A DNA stretch of 64,000 nucleotides. Origin: Rhodobacterales bacterium HTCC2255. Its GTDB lineage: Bacteria > Pseudomonadota > Alphaproteobacteria > Rhodobacterales > Rhodobacteraceae. This document shows positions 9,125 to 17,234 of the stretch, piece by piece. The notes under the pieces are model-generated. The model did not search any database. It was not told the DNA's origin and worked only from the letters and a program-made list of their open reading frames with translations. Positions within the stretch are counted from its first letter, which is position 1; each line of letters starts with the position of its first letter. The DNA is taken from NCBI GenBank assembly GCA_000153745.1, contig DS022282.1:901395-965394 (forward strand). The letters run 5' to 3'. The translations under genes and the position numbers were made by a program.

Positions 9125-10360
9125 TTACTTCAAGAAACCTTTTTCTTTAGCAGCTGTGGTATAAGCAGCTTCAACATCAGCTAAAGCTTGCTCAGCACTC
9201 TCAGCACCTTGCAAAAAGTCAGAAATTTCTCCGCCTAGTGCACCGTGCAATGTCCCCATAAATGGTAACATTGGATATGGCGCAGCTCCATTTGCAGCTG
9301 TTTCAGAAACACCAGCAGAAGCAGGGCTTGGTTTGTATCCTTCAACCAACCATACAGCTGCATCGTTGTTTGCTTTAACCATATCAGATGATATTCCATT
9401 CATTAAAGCAATAAATGTTGCTTCAGCATCTTCATCAGATACATTGGTAGAAATACCTATGCCATCCCACCAAAGAGTTGATGCTGGACGTGCTCCATTT
9501 CCCCACTTTGGGGCAGCTGATAGGGTCGTATTTGAAGAAACGCCATCTACTGAACCTTCTCCATCAAGTACTGCACTCCCTCTTGAACCCCACATTGTTG
9601 CTAATGCTAAATTTCCAGCTTCCCACTCAGCTTGAGTAGCGTTTGAGTCATATGTCAAGAAATCAGGATTTGAATAACCAACAAGTGACTTCAGCATGTT
9701 TAAAGTTGCAACACCATGATCATTATTTACAGAAACTTCTGCAGTTCCTGCTTTAAATAAATCTGCACCTGTTCCCATGTACATATTTACAAATTCTTCG
9801 CCCAAGTTCCAACCAGCTTTAGTATTTAAAGCTACTGGATATTCCATTAATCCTGCACTTCGAATTGCTTCTGCAGCAGCAATTACTTCTTCGTAAGTGC
9901 CTGGAATATTACTTACCCCAGCTTTATCTAGCATGTCTGTTCTAGTAAATAAGTGTTGAGCATTTGCCATGAATGCAACTGCCATTACTTTACCATTTAC
10001 TGTAATTAACTGGCTCTTATTTAATCCAGCTCCATGTTCAGCAACCAAATCATCAAGTGACCTTACTAAACCATCATTCATCAATGTTACTAAAGTAGAG
10101 TTCGAAACTATTACTGACGAATACTGCGATGGGTTTGCAGTTAATGCTGCAACCATAATATCTTTATGATCTTTTGTTAAATTTGCTTCAACCTTCACAC
10201 CATTACCTGCACATTTTGCAGCCTCTGCTGTTACAGCTTGAATTGCTGGGAAATCATTTGAAAGAATGCTGACATTACCGCCAGAAATTCCACAATCAGC
10301 TATTGCTGAACTTCCCAAAAGCGCGAACGCTCCCGCGAATGTTATTGTTTTTAGAAACAT
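9125..10360 (-). CDS. ABC transporter extracellular solute-binding protein (carbohydrate family 1)
   Basis: 411 residues with an N-terminal signal peptide (positive residue at 4, hydrophobic core 5-19, cleavage probably after SSAIA near residue 21). The length and a central segment (LALATMWGSRGSAVLDG) fit cluster-1 binding proteins for sugars and related polyols. Two cysteines close to the mature N-terminus and in the first lobe may form a disulfide. It delivers the ligand to the permeases encoded downstream. The ligand itself cannot be deduced. An ATG with a GGGAGTAA ribosome-binding site supports the start. Confidence 0.93.
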   Translation of the reverse strand: MFLKTITFAGAFALLGSSAIADCGISGGNVSILSNDFPAIQAVTAEAAKCAGNGVKVEANLTKDHKDIMVAALTANPSQYSSVIVSNSTLVTLMNDGLVRSLDDLVAEHGAGLNKSQLITVNGKVMAVAFMANAQHLFTRTDMLDKAGVSNIPGTYEEVIAAAEAIRSAGLMEYPVALNTKAGWNLGEEFVNMYMGTGADLFKAGTAEVSVNNDHGVATLNMLKSLVGYSNPDFLTYDSNATQAEWEAGNLALATMWGSRGSAVLDGEGSVDGVSSNTTLSAAPKWGNGARPASTLWWDGIGISTNVSDEDAEATFIALMNGISSDMVKANNDAAVWLVEGYKPSPASAGVSETAANGAAPYPMLPFMGTLHGALGGEISDFLQGAESAEQALADVEAAYTTAAKEKGFLK

Positions 10361-10416
10361 AAGTTACTCCCTATATTAGTTATCGATATACCTTGATAGA
10401 ATATATCAGTTGGACC

Positions 10417-10430
10417 CCCCTTATTCGGGG
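10417..10430 (-). repeat. Small GC hairpin between ATPase and binding-protein genes
   Basis: A 4-bp CCCC/GGGG stem with a 6-base loop sits in the 84-base gap. Further G and C runs on either side (10440-10453) could extend or compete with it. There is no T-run on the minus strand, so it is not a terminator. It may stabilise the downstream mRNA or be chance in a local G/C cluster. Confidence 0.3.
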
Positions 10431-10444
10431 ATTATATTTGGGGG

Positions 10445-11494
10445 TTAATCCCCTATTCGCTCACCTGTTTGATCATCAAACAAATGACAAATTCCTTTTG
10501 GCACAGATATGTGAACCATATCACCTATCTCCACACGATAATCTTTTGCAGCCTTAACAGAAACCAATTCATTATTTACGCGAACTGTTATCATTGTTGC
10601 ATCTCCAAGTAATTCCATTGCATAAACTGCAGCATGAATTTCCCCACCATTTTCAACTATTGATGCGTCTTCAGCACGAAAACCTAATTGTATAGGTCCA
10701 TCTTTCTGTTTAATTCCTGAAACATTTATAAAGTCACCTTTAAAGACTTTATTTAGAATTTCACCACGAACTAGATTCATTGCTGGAGAACCAATGAAAC
10801 TAGCAACAAATGCATTTTCTGGATGGTCATAAATATTGGTCGGGCTGCCTACTTGTTGTACGATTCCATCTTTCATAACAACAACTCGATCAGCAAGCGT
10901 CATAGCTTCAATTTGATCATGCGTTACATAAATAGTTGTAACTTTTAATTCATGGCTCAAATTTTTTATTTGCGCCCTTGTTGATACTCTCAGCTTTGCA
11001 TCTAAATTTGACAAAGGCTCATCCATAAGAAATACATTTGGCTCACGAACAATTGCTCGAGCAAGAGCAACCCTTTGTCTTTGGCCTCCAGATAATTCTG
11101 CTGGCTTACGGTGCAAAAAATCATCCAATTCAACCATCGCAGAAGCACGCATAACACGTTCTTGATGTTCAGTTTCAGGTATTTTACGAACTTTTAATGG
11201 AAACCTTATGTTTTCATAAACATTCATATTTGGATATAATGCATAAGACTGGAAAACCATCGCCACATCTCGGTCCTTTGGATCAAGATCATTAACGCGC
11301 ACACCATCTATCAGGATGTCGCCATCCGTTACATCTTCAAGGCCTGCAATCATCCGCATTGTTGTTGTTTTACCACATCCAGAAGGCCCTAATAAAACGA
11401 GGAACTCCTGATCTTTAATAGTTAAATTAAAGTTATCGACACCGACAAATGTGCCCCATCGTTTTGATAAATTATTTAGTTTTATTTCTGCCAT
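10445..11494 (-). CDS. ABC transporter ATPase, MalK/UgpC type
   Basis: 349 residues from the ATG at 11494, which is preceded by GGGGG with proper spacing. A TTG at 11506 would add four residues and lacks such a site. Walker A GPSGCGKTTT, signature LSGGQRQRVALARA, Walker B VFLMDEPLSNLDAKLR and the switch-His motif THDQIEAMTLADR are all present in the first 235 residues. A C-terminal TOBE/OB regulatory domain (about 240-349) is typical of sugar importers. It energises the importer encoded downstream and is the first gene of the operon, immediately behind the promoter and operator. Confidence 0.95.
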   Translation of the reverse strand: MAEIKLNNLSKRWGTFVGVDNFNLTIKDQEFLVLLGPSGCGKTTTMRMIAGLEDVTDGDILIDGVRVNDLDPKDRDVAMVFQSYALYPNMNVYENIRFPLKVRKIPETEHQERVMRASAMVELDDFLHRKPAELSGGQRQRVALARAIVREPNVFLMDEPLSNLDAKLRVSTRAQIKNLSHELKVTTIYVTHDQIEAMTLADRVVVMKDGIVQQVGSPTNIYDHPENAFVASFIGSPAMNLVRGEILNKVFKGDFINVSGIKQKDGPIQLGFRAEDASIVENGGEIHAAVYAMELLGDATMITVRVNNELVSVKAAKDYRVEIGDMVHISVPKGICHLFDDQTGERIGD

Positions 11495-11505
11495 GCATTC
11501 CCCCA

Positions 11506-11521
11506 AATGGTTAAAACCATT
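11506..11521. promoter_or_regulatory. 16-bp inverted repeat upstream of the importer operon
   Basis: AATGGTT and AACCATT form a perfect 7-bp inverted repeat separated by two A. It lies between the LacI-type palindrome and the ribosome-binding site of the ATPase gene, so it is in the 5' untranslated leader. It may be a second regulator site or a short RNA hairpin. No regulator can be assigned. Confidence 0.4.
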
Positions 11522-11540
11522 TTTGCATACGTTTGCAAAA
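11521..11540. promoter_or_regulatory. LacI-family operator
   Basis: TTTTGCATACGTTTGCAAAA is a 20-base palindrome with one mismatched pair and a central CG, the usual form of LacI/PurR-family operators (TGCAAACGTTTGCA-like). It directly follows the -10 element of the minus-strand promoter, so a bound repressor would cover the start of transcription. The LacI gene at 2466 in the same operon is the natural candidate. The same site could also affect the divergent gene at 11635. Confidence 0.75.
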
Positions 11541-11569
11541 AAGATAGACTTTCATTTTCAATTCTGCAA
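11541..11569 (-). promoter_or_regulatory. Sigma70-type promoter of the importer operon
   Basis: On the minus strand a -35 TTGCAG (11564-11569) and a -10 TATCTT (11541-11546) are separated by exactly 17 bases. The LacI-type palindrome follows at once, and the ATPase ribosome-binding site lies about 40 bases further on. Positions and spacing fit a repressed housekeeping promoter. This is motif reading only. Confidence 0.6.
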
Positions 11570-11576
11570 GAATAAT

Positions 11577-11606
11577 TTTACAAAAATATATTTTTTACAC
11601 TATATC
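11577..11606 (+). promoter_or_regulatory. Possible promoter of the divergent SnoaL-like gene
   Basis: TTTACA (11577-11582) and TATATC (11601-11606) are spaced by 18 bases and end about 28 bases before the ATG at 11635. The region is very AT-rich, so such matches arise easily by chance. Confidence 0.35.
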
Positions 11607-11634
11607 GTTGAAAACCTTTAAGAAGATCTAACCC

Positions 11635-12621
11635 ATGTCCAATTATCAAAAAGAAAAACGTATTGTACTGGATTATTATGAGGCACTCGATTCAGCAACA
11701 GACGACAGAATCACCCAAGTCTTAGAAGAGTTCACAGCAAAAAATTACATATGGCGGGCTTTCCACCCATTTGGTCTACAAACTGATGTTAATGAGATTT
11801 CTGAACAATGTTGGAAGCCCTTAAAACATGCTTTAACAAGCATGCAAAGAAGAATGGATATATTTTTCGCGGGTAGTAATTATATTGATGATAATAGTTC
11901 TGTATGGGTTTGCTCTATGGGGCATTTAATTGGATTATTTGATTTACCATGGTTAGGTATCAAGCCAACAAAAAAATTGACTATGCTTAGGTATGCTGAA
12001 TTCCATAAAATAGAAAATGGAAAAATTTCAGAAACAGCATTTTACTTTGATATTCCACATTTAATGCTTCAGGCTGGATATTCTCCATTTCCTGATCAAA
12101 GAGCTGCTCATTTAATACAGCCAGGGCCAGCTCCCCATGATTCCTTGTTATTTTCTGATGCTGATTTCACTGAAGGCAAAAAGACAATGGAGGTGATAAA
12201 TTTCATGATAAAAGATCTAGGCCAATGGCAAAGTGGCTTGCCACTTGTAGATGAACTTGCCCGCAGTTGGCATAATGATATGATTTGGTGGGGACCTGCT
12301 GGAATTGGATCCACTTACACAATTGAGAGATATGCAGAACAACACTCGGGACCTTTTAGAGCAGCCTTTAGTGATAGATCAGGGACGGGCCATATAGCTC
12401 GAATATCAGAGGGTCATTATGGTGGATTTTTTGGATGGCCCAATTTTAGTGCAAAACCTACTGGTGGATACCTTGGACTACCACCAAGCGATACAATCGG
12501 GGAGTTTAGAGTGATTGATATTTATCGCCGTGAGGGTGACAAATTAAAAGAAAATTGGATATTTATAGATTTACTGCACTTTTTCAAACAACAAGGCGTT
12601 GATATATTAAATAAACTATAA
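11635..12621 (+). CDS. SnoaL-like tandem-domain protein (paralogue C)
   Basis: 328 residues, two SnoaL-like halves. The N-terminal half contains HPFG, a GHLIGLFDLP-type core and DIPHLMLQAG. The C-terminal half contains WWGPAGIGS, FFGWPNF, DIYRREGDKLKENWIFID and QQGVDIL. These match, in order, the motifs of paralogue A at 4240, so the two are full-length paralogues on either side of the importer genes. It is transcribed divergently from the operon and shares its regulatory region. The function is unknown; a partner role to the operon products is inferred from homology and shared control. Confidence 0.8.
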   Translation: MSNYQKEKRIVLDYYEALDSATDDRITQVLEEFTAKNYIWRAFHPFGLQTDVNEISEQCWKPLKHALTSMQRRMDIFFAGSNYIDDNSSVWVCSMGHLIGLFDLPWLGIKPTKKLTMLRYAEFHKIENGKISETAFYFDIPHLMLQAGYSPFPDQRAAHLIQPGPAPHDSLLFSDADFTEGKKTMEVINFMIKDLGQWQSGLPLVDELARSWHNDMIWWGPAGIGSTYTIERYAEQHSGPFRAAFSDRSGTGHIARISEGHYGGFFGWPNFSAKPTGGYLGLPPSDTIGEFRVIDIYRREGDKLKENWIFIDLLHFFKQQGVDILNKL

Positions 12622-12746
12622 TTATTAATTAATTGATCGAACTTTCTTTAAATTAGAAACATTCTCAAACGAATTGATACTTATGCTTTGACACGAATAG
12701 ATCTATGTTTCACCATAAGTCATTAACCTTAATTAATTTAATTATT

Positions 12747-13445
12747 ATGCAAAATGAAAAGCCGAAATTTAAAGCTATAGCAGATCATGCTTTACTCATA
12801 ACATTTTCAGATGTTTTCAGTGAAGCTGTGCATTCTCAAGTTGTTGCATTAGATAATTCTATAACTTTGGATCCGCCCCAGGGACTTATAGAAACAGTCC
12901 CTGCAATTGTGAATCTTCTGGTTACATTTGACCCATTAATAACTGATCATTTGTGCCTTGAAAAAAGTATTTTGAATAATATAAAAAATATGACAAATAA
13001 CTCCTCTAAAGGTACTCAACGGATTGTTCACGTTTGTTATGAAGAAGGTTTTTCTAGAGATTTGGAAACTGTATCAAAGGCTTGTGGCCTATCAAAAGAG
13101 GCAGTAATTAACGCACATCTTAATGAAAACTATAATGTATTGATGTATGGATTTTCTCCTGGCTACGCTTACCTTTCAGGAGTTCCCAAAGATATCCAAG
13201 TGCCTCGAAAAATTTCAGCAGTTCGCGACATAGATGCTGGCAGCGTAATTATTGCGGGATCTCAATGCTTAGTTACGACCTTAAAAATGCCAACTGGTTG
13301 GTCTATAATTGGACGCTCACCAACATTAATTCTTACAGATGATTTAGAAAATCCTTTCCTTTTTAATGTGGGGGATACAGTTAATTTCAAACGAATAGAT
13401 CTTGGTACTTTTGAAAAAATGAATAAGGCATCTAACTATGTCTGA
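12747..13445 (+). CDS. pxpB: 5-oxoprolinase subunit B-like (PxpB/KipI)
   Basis: 232 residues from the ATG at 12747, where the conserved family start (KFKAIADHALLITF) begins. An in-frame ATG at 12705 would add an atypical 14-residue extension, and neither start has a clear ribosome-binding site. Family motifs seen are YGFSPGYAYLSGVP (about 135-150) and a C-terminal cyclophilin-like part with MPTGWSIIGRSP. PxpB acts with PxpC and PxpA to cleave 5-oxoproline with ATP; PxpB/PxpC are also known as KipI/KipA. It overlaps pxpC by eight bases. No pxpA is visible nearby. Confidence 0.88.
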   Translation: MQNEKPKFKAIADHALLITFSDVFSEAVHSQVVALDNSITLDPPQGLIETVPAIVNLLVTFDPLITDHLCLEKSILNNIKNMTNNSSKGTQRIVHVCYEEGFSRDLETVSKACGLSKEAVINAHLNENYNVLMYGFSPGYAYLSGVPKDIQVPRKISAVRDIDAGSVIIAGSQCLVTTLKMPTGWSIIGRSPTLILTDDLENPFLFNVGDTVNFKRIDLGTFEKMNKASNYV

Positions 13446-14442
13446 TGTTGAGTTTTCTATTTCGTTTGCAGGTCCACTTGTTACATTTCAAGATATAGGT
13501 CGACCAGGAAATATGCGCTATGGCGTTTCAGCTTCAGGCCCAATGGACATAGTATCTTTTGAAGCTGCAAACGCAGTTCTTGGGAACGAAACGAAGCAAA
13601 CAGCAATAGAAATATCACTTGGCGGCCTAATTTTACAATGCCATGAAGGATCAATTACACTAGCAATTACTGGTGGTGATTTTCTTATAGAGTACCAAGG
13701 CCAGAAAATATCATCCTGGACAGTTCTTACACTACAAAAAGGGGAGCGCCTCTCAGTTCGTGCAGGAAAATCAGGAAGTTGGGCATATTTAGCATTTTCT
13801 GGAAAACTAAATGTAAAAGATTGGCTCAATAGCAGTTCAACTCATTCAACATCTGGATTTGGCGGCGGCGTTTTAAAAACTGGCCAAAAGTTCACACTTA
13901 CGGACGCTTCAAATCAAGAAAATCGTATTGGCCCGATATTAAAACCAAATTTTTATACAAATGATCTAATTCATGCAGTACTGGGGCCACAAGACCAATA
14001 TTTCATGAACACCGCGATCAAAATATTTTCAAATAGTATTTTTAAAGTTTCTGATAATTATGATAGAATGGGTATGCAACTAACCGGGCCAAAGTTAGAA
14101 CTAAAAAGCGCCCTATCAATTCCATCTGAGCCAGTTGTTAAAGGTTCTATACAAGTTTCTGGAGACGGCATTCCAACTATCCTTTTAGCAGATCATCAAA
14201 CTACAGGTGGTTATCCAAAAATTGCCACGGTAATATCTTCAGATATAAATAGATTAGTACAATTTAGATCCAACCAAAGTGTGAAATTCGTACTTATCAA
14301 TAGTAATGAAGCATTACAGAAAACTAGGAAATTCCTAGATATGAAAGAAAAATATCTAGAAAAACTTTCAATTTCTAGAGGAACTTTAGAGCAAAGGTTG
14401 ATGAGTGAAAACTTGATTGGTGGAATTGAATTTAACTCATAA
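13438..14442 (+). CDS. pxpC: 5-oxoprolinase subunit C-like (PxpC/KipA), biotin-dependent-carboxyltransferase family
   Basis: 334 residues. The start contains VTFQDIGRPGNMRYGVSASGPMD, split here as the family motif QDxGRxGxxxxGVxxSGxMD, followed by ANAVLGNE. A later segment DRMGMQLTGP (about residue 205) and the GDGIPTILLADHQTTGGYPK region (about 245) are also typical. It should pair with PxpB, with which it overlaps. The same fold occurs in urea carboxylase and allophanate enzymes, so a different cyclic amide or carboxylation substrate is possible. The gap to the DUF1330 gene (about 110 bases) has a weak hairpin. Confidence 0.88.
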   Translation: MSDVEFSISFAGPLVTFQDIGRPGNMRYGVSASGPMDIVSFEAANAVLGNETKQTAIEISLGGLILQCHEGSITLAITGGDFLIEYQGQKISSWTVLTLQKGERLSVRAGKSGSWAYLAFSGKLNVKDWLNSSSTHSTSGFGGGVLKTGQKFTLTDASNQENRIGPILKPNFYTNDLIHAVLGPQDQYFMNTAIKIFSNSIFKVSDNYDRMGMQLTGPKLELKSALSIPSEPVVKGSIQVSGDGIPTILLADHQTTGGYPKIATVISSDINRLVQFRSNQSVKFVLINSNEALQKTRKFLDMKEKYLEKLSISRGTLEQRLMSENLIGGIEFNS

Positions 14443-14452
14443 ATTTTTGAGT
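14435..14452 (+). terminator. Weak hairpin with T-rich tail after pxpC
   Basis: A 5-bp stem (ACTCA/TGAGT) brackets the pxpC stop codon and is followed within ten bases by a TTTTTT run. The stem is short, so termination is likely partial at best. Confidence 0.35.
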
Positions 14453-14551
14453 CTTGGTTTTTTATATCTTTTTAGTATTTGAAAATTATGCCAAATATAT
14501 TACTTTTCTAAGTAAATATAATTTTTAAAAATAAAAAATAGGAATAAAACA

Positions 14552-14842
14552 ATGCCAAAAGGATACTTAGTAGCTAACATACGTGTACAAGATAAAGAAA
14601 AATTTGCAGCATTTTCAGGTATGGCTGCTCCTGTAATTAAAGCACATGGTGGAAAAGTACTTGCAAGGGGACCAGGTGCTGAACGTCATGAAGGTTCTGT
14701 TGATGGTATTGTCATGATGATTGAATTCGAGAGCATTGATAGTGCTAGAACATTTTACTTGAGCAACGAATATCAAGCTGCAAAAGCCGTACGCGATGCA
14801 TGTGCTGAAACAGATTTAATGATTATTGAAGGCGCAGACTAA
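14552..14842 (+). CDS. DUF1330 family protein
   Basis: 96 residues, a complete ferredoxin-like DUF1330 domain: MPKGYLVANIRVQDKEKF at the start, VIKAHGGKVLARGP in the middle, IEFESIDSARTFYLSNEYQ and a final DLMIIEGAD. The family is widespread in proteobacteria and has no firmly assigned reaction. An AGGAATAAAAC leader before the ATG gives an adequate ribosome-binding site. It is in line with pxpB and pxpC but separated by about 110 bases. It converges on gckA with only 26 bases between the stops. Confidence 0.88.
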   Translation: MPKGYLVANIRVQDKEKFAAFSGMAAPVIKAHGGKVLARGPGAERHEGSVDGIVMMIEFESIDSARTFYLSNEYQAAKAVRDACAETDLMIIEGAD

Positions 14843-14868
14843 TCAAATTTAACTAAAGCTAATTTAAA

Positions 14869-16158
14869 TCATGCACCCCCTACAATAAGTAGCTGCAGAT
14901 CAGCAACATTTGTTCCTGTAGCTCCAATCAAAATTAGATCTTCAGCCATTTTTAACGCTTGGTAACTATCATTATTTTCAAGTAATTCATAAATAGATTT
15001 ATTTTTATTCTTTATCCTAAATAATGTACCATTATCAACTAATCCACCAGCGGCATCAGTTGGCCCATCTATTCCATCTGTTCCACCACTCAAAAAACAC
15101 CAAGGACGATTTAAAAAAACATTTTCTGCAGCAACTGCAAATCTAAGGGCAAGTTCTTGATTTCTACCACCTTTCCCAGTTCCTTTAAGTTTGACTGTTG
15201 TTTCACCACCAAAAGCGATTGCAAATGGTTTATCATTTTTTGAAGATTGTATTTCAAATAATATTTTCTCTACAGCTTGATTCACATCTCCTATCAATGG
15301 ATCTAAAATAATTTGGGCGCCTACTTCTTTTGCCATTGCTGCTACACTATCAGCGTTTCCAGCTATTAAGTGCGCCTCTGTATTAATCGATACATTATCT
15401 TCGTTTTCATTAGATGCGTTTTCTAAATATTCTATTATTTTAACTGGTAATTGAGTTAGTACACCTTCATTAATTAATAATTGTCGCGCATCAGCAATTG
15501 ATCCCGAAGAGATGATGCTTGGCCCACTACCTACAACACTAAGGTCATCACCCAAAACATCTGATAAGATATAGCTTTTAACTTTTGCTGGATAAGCAAA
15601 ATTAAGAACACCTCCACCCTTCAATCGTGAAACTGATTTTCGAACCAAATTCATTTGATGTATGTCAAAACCACATGATAGAAGTATTTCATTTAATCTT
15701 ATCTTATCATCTAAACTAATTTCCTTGACTGGTGCTGGAAGTAACGCTGATGCGCCACCACTCACTAACATTATCACAACATCATTATCAGTTGCTTTTT
15801 CTAATCTTGAAATTACTTCATTAGCTGCCATTAACCCTTTTTTACAAGGGACTGGATGTGATGCTCCCATCACTTTGCATCCCTTTAAATCAATCATATT
15901 TTCAAAGTTTGTAACCGCAAGCGCACTAGAATTTGCGTTTTTTGGTAACATATTTAAAAAGCAGCTTGCCATCTTACATGCAGCTTTACCAATCGATATT
16001 ATTATATATTTACCATCTTTTGAAATAACTGGTATTGGATTATGTTTTAATGACTTAGATAACGCATTTTCTGGATCTGCTGCTTTTATGCCTTCAATAA
16101 ATGCTCTTTGAGCATTCTTTCTTAAGGCATCAACTTCAATATCTTTCAAATTCTCCAT
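14869..16158 (-). CDS. gckA: Glycerate 2-kinase (MOFRL family)
   Basis: 429 residues. The N-terminal part has ISIGKAACKMAS (about residue 55) and the phosphate-binding HPVPCKKGL; MLVSGGASALLPAP (about residue 130) and the C-terminal MOFRL motif GGTDGIDGPTDAAGG identify the GckA/TtuD family. It phosphorylates D-glycerate to 2-phosphoglycerate, the serine-cycle step after hydroxypyruvate reductase. The start overlaps the malyl-CoA lyase stop by one base, so the two are translationally coupled. The context with sgaA, hprA, mtkAB and ppc supports a serine-cycle role over tartrate catabolism. Confidence 0.93.
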   Translation of the reverse strand: MENLKDIEVDALRKNAQRAFIEGIKAADPENALSKSLKHNPIPVISKDGKYIIISIGKAACKMASCFLNMLPKNANSSALAVTNFENMIDLKGCKVMGASHPVPCKKGLMAANEVISRLEKATDNDVVIMLVSGGASALLPAPVKEISLDDKIRLNEILLSCGFDIHQMNLVRKSVSRLKGGGVLNFAYPAKVKSYILSDVLGDDLSVVGSGPSIISSGSIADARQLLINEGVLTQLPVKIIEYLENASNENEDNVSINTEAHLIAGNADSVAAMAKEVGAQIILDPLIGDVNQAVEKILFEIQSSKNDKPFAIAFGGETTVKLKGTGKGGRNQELALRFAVAAENVFLNRPWCFLSGGTDGIDGPTDAAGGLVDNGTLFRIKNKNKSIYELLENNDSYQALKMAEDLILIGATGTNVADLQLLIVGGA

Positions 16159-17135
16159 CAGTTGGCAGCAATCTGGTTAGCTTTTTCAACTAAAACTTCT
16201 GCCTGACGAATAGATGCATAATCAATCAATCTTCCATCTAATGATACCGCTCCCTTACCTTCAGACGCAGCAATTTTCATTGCCTCTAGAATACGATTAG
16301 CTTTATCGACTTCAGAAGCAGATGGGCTCATAACTTCATTAGCGTGAGTAATTTGGCTTGGATGTATAGCCCATTTACCTTCACAACCCAATACAGCAGC
16401 ACGTTTTGCTGCTGCAATATAACCATCTGTATCCGAAAAATCTCCAAATGGACCATCAACTGGACGTAAACCATTTGCTCGCGCAGCGACAACCATACGA
16501 GAGATTGCATAATGCCACATGTCACCCCAATGTATTTCTCTTGAACCAGCTTCATCAGGGTCAGTTAAAACGGAATAATCAGGGTTAACACCGCCAATAA
16601 TTGTAGTTCGCGCACGAGTACTCGCTGCATAGTCTGCAACACCAAAATGAAGACTTTCATTTCGCTTCGACGCAGATGCTATTTCATGTACATTTTGCAT
16701 GCCTAAAGCAGTTTCAATTATATGCTCAAAACCTATCTTTTTTTTGTATCCTTTTGCATCTTCAATTTGGGTAACCATCATGTCAATTGCATAAACATCT
16801 GATGCAGTTCCAACTTTAGGAATCATGATCAAATCTAGCTTAGATCCAGCTTGTTCAACAACATCAACAATATCTCTATACATGTAGTGAGTGTCCAATC
16901 CGTTGATCCGGATTGACATTGTCTTGTTTCCCCAATCGATGTCATTCAAGGCTTCGATTATGTTTTTTCTTGCCTGCACTTTATCTGCTGGAGCAACCGC
17001 ATCTTCCATGTCTAAAAACACAACATCAGCAGATGATTTTGCTGCCTTTTCAATCATTTGCACGTTACTACCCGGCACTGCAAGTTCACTTCTATTTAGT
17101 CTTGCTTTTGCTGGCTCTATGGTATGAAAACTCAT
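16158..17135 (-). CDS. mcl: Malyl-CoA lyase (CitE/HpcH family)
   Basis: 325 residues with the CitE-like TIM-barrel signatures: RSELAVPGSN near residue 15, DMEDAVAPADK (about 40-51), IRINGLDTHYMYRD, and IGFEHIIETALGMQNV. It is predicted to cleave malyl-CoA into acetyl-CoA and glyoxylate, closing the serine cycle after malate-CoA ligase. Co-transcription with gckA and divergence from the mtkAB operon support that. Beta-methylmalyl-CoA or citramalyl-CoA activity is common in this family and cannot be excluded. The ATG follows TAGGGGTAAAATAAA, a reasonable ribosome-binding site. Confidence 0.93.
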   Translation of the reverse strand: MSFHTIEPAKARLNRSELAVPGSNVQMIEKAAKSSADVVFLDMEDAVAPADKVQARKNIIEALNDIDWGNKTMSIRINGLDTHYMYRDIVDVVEQAGSKLDLIMIPKVGTASDVYAIDMMVTQIEDAKGYKKKIGFEHIIETALGMQNVHEIASASKRNESLHFGVADYAASTRARTTIIGGVNPDYSVLTDPDEAGSREIHWGDMWHYAISRMVVAARANGLRPVDGPFGDFSDTDGYIAAAKRAAVLGCEGKWAIHPSQITHANEVMSPSASEVDKANRILEAMKIAASEGKGAVSLDGRLIDYASIRQAEVLVEKANQIAAN

Positions 17136-17234
17136 TTTATTTTACCCCTAAATTTTATCGTTCCTGATAGGGTTAGATTTGAAAGCAGATAAAATAGTAC
17201 TTTGTCAACACATTTTTTTATCAGATTTCGCCAA

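Noticed and set aside
17136..17234. Promoter for mcl in the luxR-mcl gap
   Set aside because: A perfect TTGACA is present on the minus strand, but no -10 lies at a proper distance, so I did not list it.
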